Part shown: positions 1-6,844 of the stretch, one piece after another
How positions within the stretch are numbered: the stretch's first letter is position 1
Layout of the letters: every line of letters starts with the position of its first letter
Assembly: GCA_964413425.1 (NCBI GenBank)
Contig: CAYPST010000077.1
Location: 1-19,529 of the forward strand
From: DATFLS01 sp964413425
Lineage (GTDB): Bacteria > Fidelibacterota > JAANXI01
Direction of reading: 5' to 3'
Length of the DNA: 19,529 bases
Notes under the pieces: model-generated
The model's input: only the letters and a program-made list of their open reading frames with translations
Told to the model about the DNA's origin: nothing
Database searches by the model: none
Translations under genes and position numbers: made by a program

Positions 1-6
1 TCCAGG

Positions 7-744
7 TCATAAAATCATTTTCAACCTTATTAATCTTAGTATAAAATAATAGATACATGATAAAATGGAAGTAATCAGGAGCATATAACCTATATTTAAC
101 AATGAAAGATAAAAATTATTGTAGTACACACCTGCAACAACCTTATTCAAATTTGAAACCAACGGAATACTATTTACAGGTTCAGAAAAAATATTGAATA
201 TGGACAGTAGGCATATTGATATAAGCAAAAGGTATCCTCTATTCTTAAACTGTAGTGACTCGAAAATAGATCTAATTATAGATAAAATAATATTAATGTT
301 AATAATAACAAAAATAAATGGAATTGTTATTAAGAATATATTTATTGGATTAAGTTTTAGGATCACAGTGGTTAATGCTACAGGAACCAGATATAATAAT
401 AGCTTAGTGTCACACAAATAAAGAAGAAATGTGGATATATGTAATCCATAATATCCTGTAGGAAATAAGAACAAGTATCTATTTTCCAATTCGTTTTTTT
501 GGGTAAATCGGATTACGGAAAGTGTGAATTCAAAAAAAATCAAAGATATGTATAAGGTGGGTAATGTTTCCGTCAGGAGGCCCTCTATATCTGGAGTTTT
601 TTTATAATCTGGAATGATCACCAGAATAAAGGATAATGCAATAAGAAAAAAAATAATTACGAGGACTCTGTAGCTTTTAAAATTCCTACTCAGTCGATTA
701 GATAGGATACTCCTGGTTTTTAATAAGTATGTCAATCTCTTCAA
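7..744 (-). CDS. Small ABC-2-like permease A (paired with precursor A)
   Basis: This is a very hydrophobic protein of about 245 residues with roughly six membrane segments and no soluble domain. The frame stays open up to a GTG at 816 that lies inside the precursor gene. I prefer the TTG at 744: AGAGGAA lies just upstream, and the resulting length and N-terminus (LLKTRS...LSRNFKSY) match permease B (LFKTNHHLSSRINKMN; 243 residues). A shared middle motif, a Phe-Pro followed by a segment ending in D-x-K-x-L, suggests A and B are paralogues. The gene follows precursor A after a strong hairpin and is A+T-rich. By analogy with LanE/LanG immunity permeases it probably serves export or self-protection against peptide A, perhaps using the ATPase at 2715-3509. 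No database family was confirmed. Confidence 0.72.
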   Translation of the reverse strand: MKRLTYLLKTRSILSNRLSRNFKSYRVLVIIFFLIALSFILVIIPDYKKTPDIEGLLTETLPTLYISLIFFEFTLSVIRFTQKNELENRYLFLFPTGYYGLHISTFLLYLCDTKLLLYLVPVALTTVILKLNPINIFLITIPFIFVIININIILSIIRSIFESLQFKNRGYLLLISICLLSIFNIFSEPVNSIPLVSNLNKVVAGVYYNNFYLSLLNIGYMLLITSILSCIYYFILRLIRLKMIL

Positions 745-763
745 GATTTCCTCTAATGATATT

Positions 764-797
764 CTCAACCGGCCGTGGTAAACCCCGGCCAATTGAG
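764..797 (-). promoter_or_regulatory. Intra-operon hairpin between precursor A and permease A
   Basis: The minus strand reads CTCAATTGGCCG, a 10-nt loop, then CGGCCGGTTGAG. This gives a 12-bp stem with two G-U pairs. It lies 8 nt after the precursor stop and about 10 nt before the Shine-Dalgarno of permease A. No U-tract follows, so it is more likely a partial terminator or an mRNA-stabilising hairpin that keeps precursor transcript in excess over permease transcript. Module B has a hairpin of unrelated sequence in the same place. Confidence 0.65.
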
Positions 798-805
798 TTA
801 TAAAT

Positions 806-1021
806 CTAACTACCACATGCCTGAGCGAGGTTCACAATATCAGCGACAAACATACCTTTCAATACTATTGAGGAACCAACGAAGAATGCAAGACCCCATC
901 CTGCTGTTGCAACTGTGAAAGCTGTGCCCAGTGCAATAGTACGAACAGTCTTCCAGGCAGCATCTGAACAACCATCACCTCCCCGTATCTCCGCCATCTC
1001 ATCCAGGGTTAATTCTCGCAT
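806..1021 (-). CDS. Double-glycine leader precursor peptide A
   Basis: This encodes a 71-residue peptide. The leader MRELTLDEMAEIRGG has the spacing recognised by C39 processing transporters: Leu -12, Glu -8, Met -7, Ile -4, Gly -2 and Gly -1. Cleavage would leave a 56-residue core that is largely hydrophobic and Gly/Ala-rich, with Cys at core positions 3 and 54 and the ending Cys-Gly-Ser. A strong AGGAGG lies 7 nt before the ATG. The leader is nearly identical to that of precursor B (one difference, Leu/Phe), while the cores share only TVAT-x-G and the terminal CGS. The two Cys could form an end-to-end disulfide or be S-glycosylated by the neighbouring glycosyltransferase; neither is shown. 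The product is probably a secreted, membrane-active bacteriocin-like peptide. Confidence 0.85.
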   Translation of the reverse strand: MRELTLDEMAEIRGGDGCSDAAWKTVRTIALGTAFTVATAGWGLAFFVGSSIVLKGMFVADIVNLAQACGS

Positions 1022-1056
1022 GATATATCCTCCTGTAAGTTTGGATTAGAGTTTAT

Positions 1057-1080
1057 CCTTCGAAGGTGAGTACCCTCACC
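1057..1080. promoter_or_regulatory. Operator or hairpin cluster in the 5' leader of precursor A
   Basis: A perfect 10-bp palindrome, CCTTCGAAGG (1057-1066), overlaps a second inverted repeat, GGTGAG-TACC-CTCACC (1065-1080). Both lie between the proposed start of transcription and the ribosome-binding site. The first palindrome is unchanged at 2438-2447 before precursor B, and the second is only partly kept there. A further inverted repeat, AGTTTGGATT/AATCCAAACT (1038-1047 and 1093-1102), brackets them in copy A but not in copy B. They could be a regulator binding site or RNA structure that controls translation. Confidence 0.45.
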
Positions 1081-1101
1081 TCTCTTTATATAAATCCAAA
1101 C

Positions 1102-1130
1102 TCTATACAAAACCGGAAGACTTCGAACAA
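1102..1130 (-). promoter_or_regulatory. Putative promoter of precursor A
   Basis: On the minus strand, TTGTTC (1130-1125) and TATAGA (1107-1102) are separated by 17 bp, which fits a weak sigma-70-type promoter. Both hexamers and the spacing are kept in the second copy while several spacer bases differ, which supports function. The start of transcription would fall near 1095, giving a 5' leader of about 70 nt. I see no GG-N10-GC sigma-54 core here, although the cluster encodes a sigma-54-type activator. Confidence 0.45.
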
Positions 1131-1222
1131 TGAAGGTGTATAAATGCTTTAGTTTTTGAGATTTATCCTCACTTGGATCTCTCTGCGCATGTCGTAGGAT
1201 CCGGTGATCTCAGGTGGAAACC

Positions 1223-1259
1223 CGAGCTATGGCTCGGATGCGAGGCGAGCTATGGCTCG
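1223..1259. repeat. Pair of CGAGCTATGGCTCG hairpin repeats
   Basis: Two copies, at 1223-1236 and 1246-1259, each form a 5-bp stem (CGAGC/GCTCG) with a TATG loop. They sit between the end of permease B and the promoter of precursor A. Related copies are at 2604-2617, 2627-2640 and 4289-4302. All five lie between transcription units of the peptide cluster. They may insulate units or mark recombination or duplication joints. Confidence 0.7.
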
Positions 1260-1402
1260 ATATTATTGTGAAGCCAAGAAATGCCTGACCGAAGATTGAT
1301 GCATGCCTATCACCCGGAGCACCTATTTTCGGTGTTCATAGTTCTCTCGTCAGTTTCGGTTTATCATCTACCCAGCCGGAAGTTAAAACTCTACACTCCA
1401 TA

Positions 1403-2134
1403 TTATCTGTAGTGATGAATTATGAAATAAAAAACACTGCTTTCAATAACGGTGATAATAAACATGGGTAAGGTAAAATCCGCCATGAAGTTAACCTCGG
1501 TATTAAGCATTGATAATAAGTTTTCTGTAAAAACTTTTACCCCCGGGATCTCTTTTAATTTATATGCAAAACTCAGAAAAAATGCCAAAGTAACTACCAG
1601 GGGTCCACCTATTGCTTTATAATTATTGACTTTCTTTGATAGTATAAGAGATATTGTAGACTCAAATAATGATACAATCATCAGCAGTACAACAATTATC
1701 ACACAGAGAGAAATCATATTCCTGAACAGACTATTTATTGACAGATATGTTACAAAGGCAATGAAAACTATTATATATGGCAAAGCTTTGTAATCCAGAA
1801 TATTAATAGAAAGATTAAATATGGCCTTTTGTCTACTTGAAATTGGAAAACTTATAAGGTGCGAATTATATATTCCAATGTTTCCACTGTAACGGAATAC
1901 AAATAAAATTAAATCGATGATGATGATTAACAAGAACAATAGAAATAAAAGTTCTCTTTGTAATTCATTGAAATGCGATATGTTTTCATTTAGAAATATT
2001 ATAATCAAACTAAGAATTAAGATGAATAGCGAAGAGATAATACTGAAAATAACAAATAACCAATTCATCTTATTTATTCTTGAGGAAAGATGGTGATTAG
2101 TTTTAAAAAGCTTTAATACAAGCATTCTATTCAT
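1403..2134 (-). CDS. Small ABC-2-like permease B (paired with precursor B)
   Basis: This is a 243-residue, almost entirely hydrophobic protein with about six predicted membrane segments and a short basic N-terminus (KLFKTNHHLSSRINK). It resembles permease A in length, in its N-terminal pattern and in a central SFP...ILDYKALPY motif, where A has LFP...LCDTKLLLY. It follows precursor B by 49 nt across a perfect 8-bp hairpin. No good Shine-Dalgarno precedes the ATG at 2134 or the alternative Met at codon 4. Base composition is very A+T-rich compared with the ATPase and permease C upstream. It is probably a dedicated exporter or immunity partner of peptide B. It has no ATPase of its own and may share the one at 2715-3509. 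Confidence 0.75.
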   Translation of the reverse strand: MNRMLVLKLFKTNHHLSSRINKMNWLFVIFSIISSLFILILSLIIIFLNENISHFNELQRELLFLLFLLIIIIDLILFVFRYSGNIGIYNSHLISFPISSRQKAIFNLSINILDYKALPYIIVFIAFVTYLSINSLFRNMISLCVIIVVLLMIVSLFESTISLILSKKVNNYKAIGGPLVVTLAFFLSFAYKLKEIPGVKVFTENLLSMLNTEVNFMADFTLPMFIITVIESSVFYFIIHHYR

Positions 2135-2149
2135 ATTATCTAAGGTTAT

Positions 2150-2174
2150 CGGGGAGGCTTTGTATACCTCCCCG
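2150..2174 (-). promoter_or_regulatory. Intra-operon hairpin between precursor B and permease B
   Basis: CGGGGAGG and CCTCCCCG form a perfect 8-bp G+C-rich stem around a 9-nt loop. It begins 9 nt after the precursor B stop and ends 15 nt before the permease B start. No U-tract follows. Module A has a hairpin of different sequence in the same place, which suggests a shared role in setting the precursor:permease expression ratio. Confidence 0.65.
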
Positions 2175-2183
2175 GTTTATTGA

Positions 2184-2402
2184 TCATGAACCGCATGAAG
2201 TTGCGATACTATAAGCTCCACTGGCCCATGTTAGAAACTTTGCCCCGAAAGCGTAAGCAATGGCAGCGGTAGTTCCTCCCGTGGCTACTGTCAAGGTAAC
2301 TCCACCAATAGCCACCAAACCTCCAACTACAGTAAACGCAACAGCCCCTGCACAGCTACCTCCCCGTATCTCCGCCATCTCATCGAATGTTAATTCTCGC
2401 AT
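2184..2402 (-). CDS. Double-glycine leader precursor peptide B
   Basis: This encodes a 72-residue peptide with leader MRELTFDEMAEIRGG and a 57-residue core. The core is nearly all small or hydrophobic residues (Ala, Gly, Val, Thr), with a single Lys. It has Cys at core positions 2 and 55 and ends in Cys-Gly-Ser like precursor A. It carries no acidic residue and is rich in Ser and Thr, so it offers many possible O-glycosylation sites as well as the two thiols. AGGAGG lies 7 nt before the ATG. The leader and upstream DNA are nearly identical to copy A while the core has diverged, a pattern typical of bacteriocin precursors under diversifying selection. The two peptides may act as a two-component pair or as independent variants. 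Confidence 0.85.
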   Translation of the reverse strand: MRELTFDEMAEIRGGSCAGAVAFTVVGGLVAIGGVTLTVATGGTTAAIAYAFGAKFLTWASGAYSIATSCGS

Positions 2403-2482
2403 GATATATCCTCCTGTAATATTGGATTAGAGTTTATCCTTCGAAGGTGAGTGACCGCACCTCTCTTTATACAGATTCAAAC

Positions 2483-2511
2483 TCTATACCAAACCGAATG
2501 ACTTTGAACAA
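2483..2511 (-). promoter_or_regulatory. Putative promoter of precursor B
   Basis: TTGTTC (2511-2506) and TATAGA (2488-2483) are 17 bp apart on the minus strand, exactly as in copy A. Conservation of the hexamers through an otherwise mutated spacer is the main support. The match to the sigma-70 consensus is modest. Confidence 0.45.
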
Positions 2512-2603
2512 TGAAGGTGTATAAGTGCTTTATTTTCTGAGATTTATCCTCACTTGAATCTCTCTGCGCATGTCGTAGGATCCGGTGATCTCAGGTGGAA
2601 ACC

Positions 2604-2640
2604 CGAGTTATGGCTCGGGGGCGAGGCGAGCTATGGCTCG
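2604..2640. repeat. Pair of CGAGYTATGGCTCG hairpin repeats
   Basis: Copies at 2604-2617 (CGAGTTATGGCTCG) and 2627-2640 (CGAGCTATGGCTCG) lie between the ATPase gene and the promoter of precursor B. The arrangement is the same as at 1223-1259. Confidence 0.7.
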
Positions 2641-2714
2641 ACTTCTTGTTCTACTGTGGGGAGCAACCCTTCTACTTGAGTCTCCGAATGAGAGAGAGCA
2701 TTCATGCGGATTGC

Positions 2715-3509
2715 TTAGTCGTTCTCCAGCCAGGAGAGGGTTCGGCTGCGCTTTTTGCCTTCCTCGTCTATTACGGTTTCAAGGAAGATTTCTTCCAGCG
2801 ATTCAAAGGTTTCGCCGGTGATGTCATTCTTGATCCGGCTGCGCAGGTTGTCAGTGGTACTTTGAAGTACCCGCTTTCCGTTATGGATAATCGCGATTGC
2901 GTCGCACAATTTTTCAATGGTATCCAGCACATGTGAGCTGATCATTATGGTAATTCCCTGGTCCGCCATTGTTCGCAGATTTTCCTTAATCAGTTTTGCC
3001 GAGACCGGATCGATCCCTTCCAAGGGTTCATCCAGAATCAACAATTTCGGATGGTGTATCAGCGCGGCTGCCAGTGAGACCTTCTTCTTCATTCCGGCGG
3101 AATAGGTCTCAATCCATTCGTCCTGCTTCTCCTCCAGTCGGAAGAACGAAATCAGCTCCGCAGCCCGTTTACGGCCTTCCGCTTCCTCCAGACCGTACAT
3201 CACTGCGGCAAACTCCAGATATTCTTTGACGGTCAATTTCTCGATATAATGGGGCTTTTCGAGGACGAACCCGACGGAGCGTTTGTACTGGTAATCATGT
3301 TCACCGATAGCTTCTCCCAGCACATATACTTCCCCGGCCTTGCGCCGAACGACTCCGGCGACGATATTGATGGCGGTTGATTTACCTGCACCGTTTGGGC
3401 CCAGCAACCCGAAAATACACGCCGGGGGAACCTCCAGATTCAGACCGGCCAGCGCCACGATCTTTCGTTTATATGTTTTTTGTAAATCTCGTAATTCCAA
3501 ACTGTTCAT
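2715..3509 (-). CDS. ABC transporter ATPase (BcrA/LanF-like)
   Basis: This 264-residue nucleotide-binding protein has Walker A GPNGAGKS (37-44), an ABC signature YSAGM (136-140), Walker B LLILDEP (156-162) and the H-loop SSH (191-193). The Q-loop position reads FVLEKP, with Glu instead of Gln. Single-domain ATPases of this kind pair with separate ABC-2 permeases in drug or bacteriocin self-immunity and export (BcrA, LanF, CcmA types). Its ATG overlaps the permease C stop by 4 bases (ATGA), and GGAGG lies just upstream, so the two are translationally coupled. As the only ATPase in the cluster it may energise permeases A, B and C. The C-terminal 60 residues form the usual acidic tail of this subgroup. 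Confidence 0.92.
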   Translation of the reverse strand: MNSLELRDLQKTYKRKIVALAGLNLEVPPACIFGLLGPNGAGKSTAINIVAGVVRRKAGEVYVLGEAIGEHDYQYKRSVGFVLEKPHYIEKLTVKEYLEFAAVMYGLEEAEGRKRAAELISFFRLEEKQDEWIETYSAGMKKKVSLAAALIHHPKLLILDEPLEGIDPVSAKLIKENLRTMADQGITIMISSHVLDTIEKLCDAIAIIHNGKRVLQSTTDNLRSRIKNDITGETFESLEEIFLETVIDEEGKKRSRTLSWLEND

Positions 3510-4168
3510 GATTCCTCCAGAATTTCATATTTACTTTTTTCAAGCCGCTGTGCCGCCAACGGCACAGAGCGATAAAACCACAGCAGACCCATTGCGGCCG
3601 CAAAAATAAGGCAAACCACGTAACTGCCGAGCAGCACGTTGAACAGCAGATAGGGCAACGAGGCAATCAGGAAGGTCAATGCATTGCGCAGCAGGAGGGC
3701 AAATCCCGTCTTTTCATTTGCCAGCCGCCTGGTTCGAATGGTAATAATGTTCCCAAAATGGACAAAAATAAACATCGCGGTGCTCAGATAAACAATGGCA
3801 TTCAATAGTTCAGTAAGAGTGCCTGAAAACAGCATAAGATCGAGCGCCAGTATCGGAACGAGCGAGCACCCGCAAAATCCGGCCAGCAAGAGATTCTTTG
3901 CGAGTATCATCTCTTTGAGATTGGTGGGATATACGAATCGAAAAAGCGGTTCCACCGTTCCCGCCCAGAAAAAATCCTGAAAATACATACCGAATATCGA
4001 CAGCAGAAAGATGGTCATCAGCAATGCCATATTTATCTGCTCCAGCAGCGCTCCTTCGGATTCCATCCAGTACCACAGCGCAACAAACACCATAAAAAAA
4101 ACCAGCATCCAGACGGGTTTGAGATACCGATGAATGAGTTTGAGTTCCAGCTGAATGGTTGCCTTCAT
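3506..4168 (-). CDS. ABC-2-type permease C, partner of the ATPase
   Basis: This 220-residue integral membrane protein has about six hydrophobic segments. A basic-polar loop after the second segment (FRFVYPTNLKEMILAKNLL) matches the position of the Phe-Pro loop in permeases A and B. It is translationally coupled to the ATPase, so the two form the core transporter. Its codon use is much less A+T-rich than that of permeases A and B, so the duplicated modules may have a different origin. No clear Shine-Dalgarno precedes the ATG at 4168. The likely role is export of, or immunity to, the peptides encoded downstream. Confidence 0.8.
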   Translation of the reverse strand: MKATIQLELKLIHRYLKPVWMLVFFMVFVALWYWMESEGALLEQINMALLMTIFLLSIFGMYFQDFFWAGTVEPLFRFVYPTNLKEMILAKNLLLAGFCGCSLVPILALDLMLFSGTLTELLNAIVYLSTAMFIFVHFGNIITIRTRRLANEKTGFALLLRNALTFLIASLPYLLFNVLLGSYVVCLIFAAAMGLLWFYRSVPLAAQRLEKSKYEILEES

Positions 4169-4288
4169 GAATCTGTTTTGGCTAGCCTCGTTTTGATCTG
4201 TGGTATGAAATCCTGATTTTTCTGTCAGAGTTTGCCCAGAAAAATTTCGTACCCAAACATCTTTTATTACCCAATGTTTCCCGAAAGC

Positions 4289-4302
4289 CGAGCTATAGCT
4301 CG
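4289..4302. repeat. CGAGCTATAGCTCG perfect palindrome
   Basis: This 14-bp perfect palindrome starts one base past the stop codon of the C39-glycosyltransferase gene. It is a fifth member of the CGAG-TAT-GCTCG family found near the precursor promoters. No U-tract follows, so it is not a standard terminator. The rest of 4169-4288, upstream of permease C, shows no promoter I can defend. Confidence 0.6.
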
Positions 4303-4303
4303 A

Positions 4304-6724
4304 TTAAGTTAACGGTGCAAATGGCATTCTACCTTTCTGTTTCAGTTCCCGGACTGCCTGGAATATATCCGGCCACAGGGAGAGCAATGTTCCGTATTGA
4401 CCCACAAATCTCTGGCACAAACGTATACGCATCTCCGCATCTCCCGGCAGATCGTACGGGATAAGGAATTCGGGCTCAGTCAGTTTTTGTTGATAGGTCT
4501 CAATGTACTCCCGGAGATCATTTTTCCAGTAATCCGGGGCATCAGCATGGCGCTGCAAATGCAACTCGGCACTGACCAGATGCCGGGTCAACGACTGACG
4601 GGCAATCGGAAATATCTGATGTTGAAATTCAGCCATATCAAGAGTCCCAAGCATCTGCAGATACTCTCCCAGCAGACCTATGTTTTTGGAAGTATCGTCA
4701 CTCACCAGATTTGATTCATAGGTCATGACCACCATACGAATCAGATCGTTCACTCTGGGTGAAGCGATACTGTCAGAAATACTGGGGCGAAACGTCCGTT
4801 CGTCAGGGGGATGATGCAGCAGCATATACGGGAGATATCCTTTAAAAGTATGGACGCCGCTGGCCCGGTGCGCTGCTCCAAACACACCATCTTCATTCCG
4901 GTTGATGGGCATGAATGGGGGCAGAACCTCGGTGGCATCCAATCCGATATTCATGGTCATACAGGCGGGATGATCGGTAAGAATCCGCCGGTTGGGGACG
5001 CGTTTTACATACCGGGTTGACATCTTCGCGGAATATCGATCCCGGTTCTCAACCAGCCGCCGAAGTGAATCCGAATCGAGAAAGAGAAAGCCCAGATTCC
5101 CGGCACCGCCCATGGCACAGTCCCCCGCCAGGCCCAAAAAACTCACCGCCACCCTGGCATCTGGTGTTGATATGTCCCGGAGAATTTCGTTGTTGATACT
5201 CTCCACGCGGAGGTCTCGCCTTGCTTTAACTCGCGCATTGAGTACTGACGAAACCGGCACGCCTAACAACTCTTCATGGAGTTGAAAGAAATCCTTTTCT
5301 ATAAATGTCACATCCGCTATCGAATCCTCAAAATCCGCATGAAACCAGTATTTATTTACCTCAAAACGGGCAGAGATCTCCACCCCGTTCTCGGCCTCGG
5401 GCGAAGAGGCCAGTTGACACAGCGTATCATCGTCCACCTGCACCTGCATTTCTCCCGCAGCCGCTGCCAGCAGGGTATTTCTGGCAGCGCCGGCGGCGAA
5501 CAAGTCCCCATCACCCAGGAAAGCAAACCGGAGTATTTCCGGGGAAACTATCATATGGTCTGATAACGTGTCCGTAAATTGCTCTCGCTGAACCCTGTCA
5601 CCATACAGTATCTTCACATCACGCTTCTTCTCCAGCGTTCTGATTACGTGCTTCGTCGCCTCTCTGCCCTTTTCATCCCGGGAATCGTCTGACACATAGA
5701 AGGTGATGTCGCGATTATGGTGTTTCACATTCTGAATAAAACTCTGCAATGCGGCACGAAGACTCCCCGGACGGTTGCAGGTGGGAATTCCCAGCGATTG
5801 CACCACATCTTTCGTGATATCGGAACCGGATGATCGTGCACAGTGGTCCAGTATCTCACCACGGATCTCGGATTCCGATACCAGAAAGCCCTCGTTCACC
5901 AGTTTCTCCAGAGATTGCTCCAGCCCCTGCTTCCGAATCCTGGTTAGCCGGTTAACGGATTCCGGGGTGAGAGTCGAATCCGCATCTATCCTTGTATTTA
6001 CCAAACCTCCCTGTATGAAGGAAGTCGCATACCGATCAAGCAGAGTATTGAGATGGTTCTCCAGGGTATCAAATTCCTGCATCGCCAGAACAATCTGTGC
6101 CTGGCCGGAGGCCATAATTCTGGAGGCATTACTCCTGGTGGAAAACAACAACATCTTGTTTACTCCAATCAGCTCCCCGTTCATCCCCACAGCACTGTAG
6201 CGCTCTGATTGAGGCTGACGATCAAAAAGAGACCGTTCTTTGAAGTAGTTCTGTTTGTGCTGCCGGAGTTTGACCTGAAAATCACTCTCAGGTTCCAGCG
6301 ATAGCAGCGTCCGGGTTTGCCACATCTGCAGCAGTTTTTTTGGAATGATTTTATAAACCCCTGTCTCCGGATCCCCCAGGACGAAATAGCTGCCGTCAAA
6401 TCCATAGCAAACGACAAACTGCTGTATTCCGTTTTCGCGTACCAGGTGCAGAATCGTCGGTTTGCAATGGTCCATCAAACTATTCAAATCGGCGGCATAG
6501 GCACTGCTCTTGAACCCCAGCTTGAGGGCCGCCTGGTGGAGATGTAAGAGGCTGCTGCCCTCCGCTTTTCTCAAGGTGAGTGATTGCAATTGAACAGGAT
6601 CGATATCCTCTCCATAGTACCGTACGAGGGCACTGAGACAGACCGAAGAGCCACCGTCCGCCGGCTCCTTCCGGGTTATATGGGCTTCGCGAGCTCTTTT
6701 CGTCAGGAGGGTCGTCTGGTTCAT
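4304..6724 (-). CDS. Degenerate C39 peptidase-like domain fused to a GT-A glycosyltransferase
   Basis: This is an 806-residue fusion. Residues 18-145 follow the C39 double-glycine peptidase pattern: CLSALVRYYG at 29-38, EGSSLLHLHQAALKLGF at 55-71, PTILHL at 89-94 and GDPETGVYKI at 117-126. The catalytic Cys position holds Gly25, the oxyanion Gln position holds Lys19 and the catalytic His position holds Gln102, so it should bind leaders but not cut them, like the C39-like domain of HlyB. Residues about 180-300 are helical and end in LVNEGFLVSE, faintly like RiPP leader-recognition domains. From about 307 a family-2-like glycosyltransferase begins: IPTCNRPGSL (313-322), YVSDDS (343-348), GAARN (412-416) and the DXD-type motif DDDT (431-434). 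The C-terminal 300 residues are unassigned. It probably glycosylates the GG-leader peptides encoded downstream; this is inference from context. Confidence 0.82.
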   Translation of the reverse strand: MNQTTLLTKRAREAHITRKEPADGGSSVCLSALVRYYGEDIDPVQLQSLTLRKAEGSSLLHLHQAALKLGFKSSAYAADLNSLMDHCKPTILHLVRENGIQQFVVCYGFDGSYFVLGDPETGVYKIIPKKLLQMWQTRTLLSLEPESDFQVKLRQHKQNYFKERSLFDRQPQSERYSAVGMNGELIGVNKMLLFSTRSNASRIMASGQAQIVLAMQEFDTLENHLNTLLDRYATSFIQGGLVNTRIDADSTLTPESVNRLTRIRKQGLEQSLEKLVNEGFLVSESEIRGEILDHCARSSGSDITKDVVQSLGIPTCNRPGSLRAALQSFIQNVKHHNRDITFYVSDDSRDEKGREATKHVIRTLEKKRDVKILYGDRVQREQFTDTLSDHMIVSPEILRFAFLGDGDLFAAGAARNTLLAAAAGEMQVQVDDDTLCQLASSPEAENGVEISARFEVNKYWFHADFEDSIADVTFIEKDFFQLHEELLGVPVSSVLNARVKARRDLRVESINNEILRDISTPDARVAVSFLGLAGDCAMGGAGNLGFLFLDSDSLRRLVENRDRYSAKMSTRYVKRVPNRRILTDHPACMTMNIGLDATEVLPPFMPINRNEDGVFGAAHRASGVHTFKGYLPYMLLHHPPDERTFRPSISDSIASPRVNDLIRMVVMTYESNLVSDDTSKNIGLLGEYLQMLGTLDMAEFQHQIFPIARQSLTRHLVSAELHLQRHADAPDYWKNDLREYIETYQQKLTEPEFLIPYDLPGDAEMRIRLCQRFVGQYGTLLSLWPDIFQAVRELKQKGRMPFAPLT

Positions 6725-6844
6725 ATTTTGAACTACCTTCCCCTCTCTAAAAAGTGGTGACTTCCATCGTTTTTGCCTGAATAGATATCCTGAGATTTCC
6801 GTCCATCATTCCGGGACAGAGTGCAGTATCTTCTCTCAAATCCT

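Larger units (their letters stand above)
1022..1260. repeat. Duplicated promoter block, copy A
   Basis: This block aligns with 2403-2641 at a constant offset of 1381 bases without gaps. I count roughly 19 mismatches by eye. It runs from the start codon of the precursor through the promoter to the CGAGCTATGGCTCG repeats. Conservation extends well upstream of the -35 element, so the part at 1131-1222 may hold binding sites for an activator. The neighbouring stretch 1261-1402, up to the stop codon of permease B, does not match copy B, and I see no gene or convincing terminator in it. Confidence 0.85.
2403..2641. repeat. Duplicated promoter block, copy B
   Basis: This is the counterpart of 1022-1260 and contains the same ribosome-binding site, the CCTTCGAAGG palindrome (2438-2447), the promoter hexamers and two CGAG-TATGGCTCG repeats. 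Homology stops near 2641. The remaining 73 bases before the ATPase stop codon are unique, so the duplicated unit appears to begin at this repeat. Confidence 0.85.

Noticed and set aside
194..421. 75-codon plus-strand frame opposite permease A
   Set aside because: It is antisense to a well-supported membrane protein in A+T-rich DNA, with no ribosome-binding site.
1022..1260. Sigma-54 promoter before the precursor genes
   Set aside because: I looked on the minus strand for a TGGCAC-N5-TTGC-like core because of the nearby activator, but no GG-N10-GC match survives in either copy.
1223..2640. CRISPR array from the CGAGCTATGGCTCG repeats
   Set aside because: There are only two copies per site with 9-bp spacers and no cas genes; these are short palindromic repeats.
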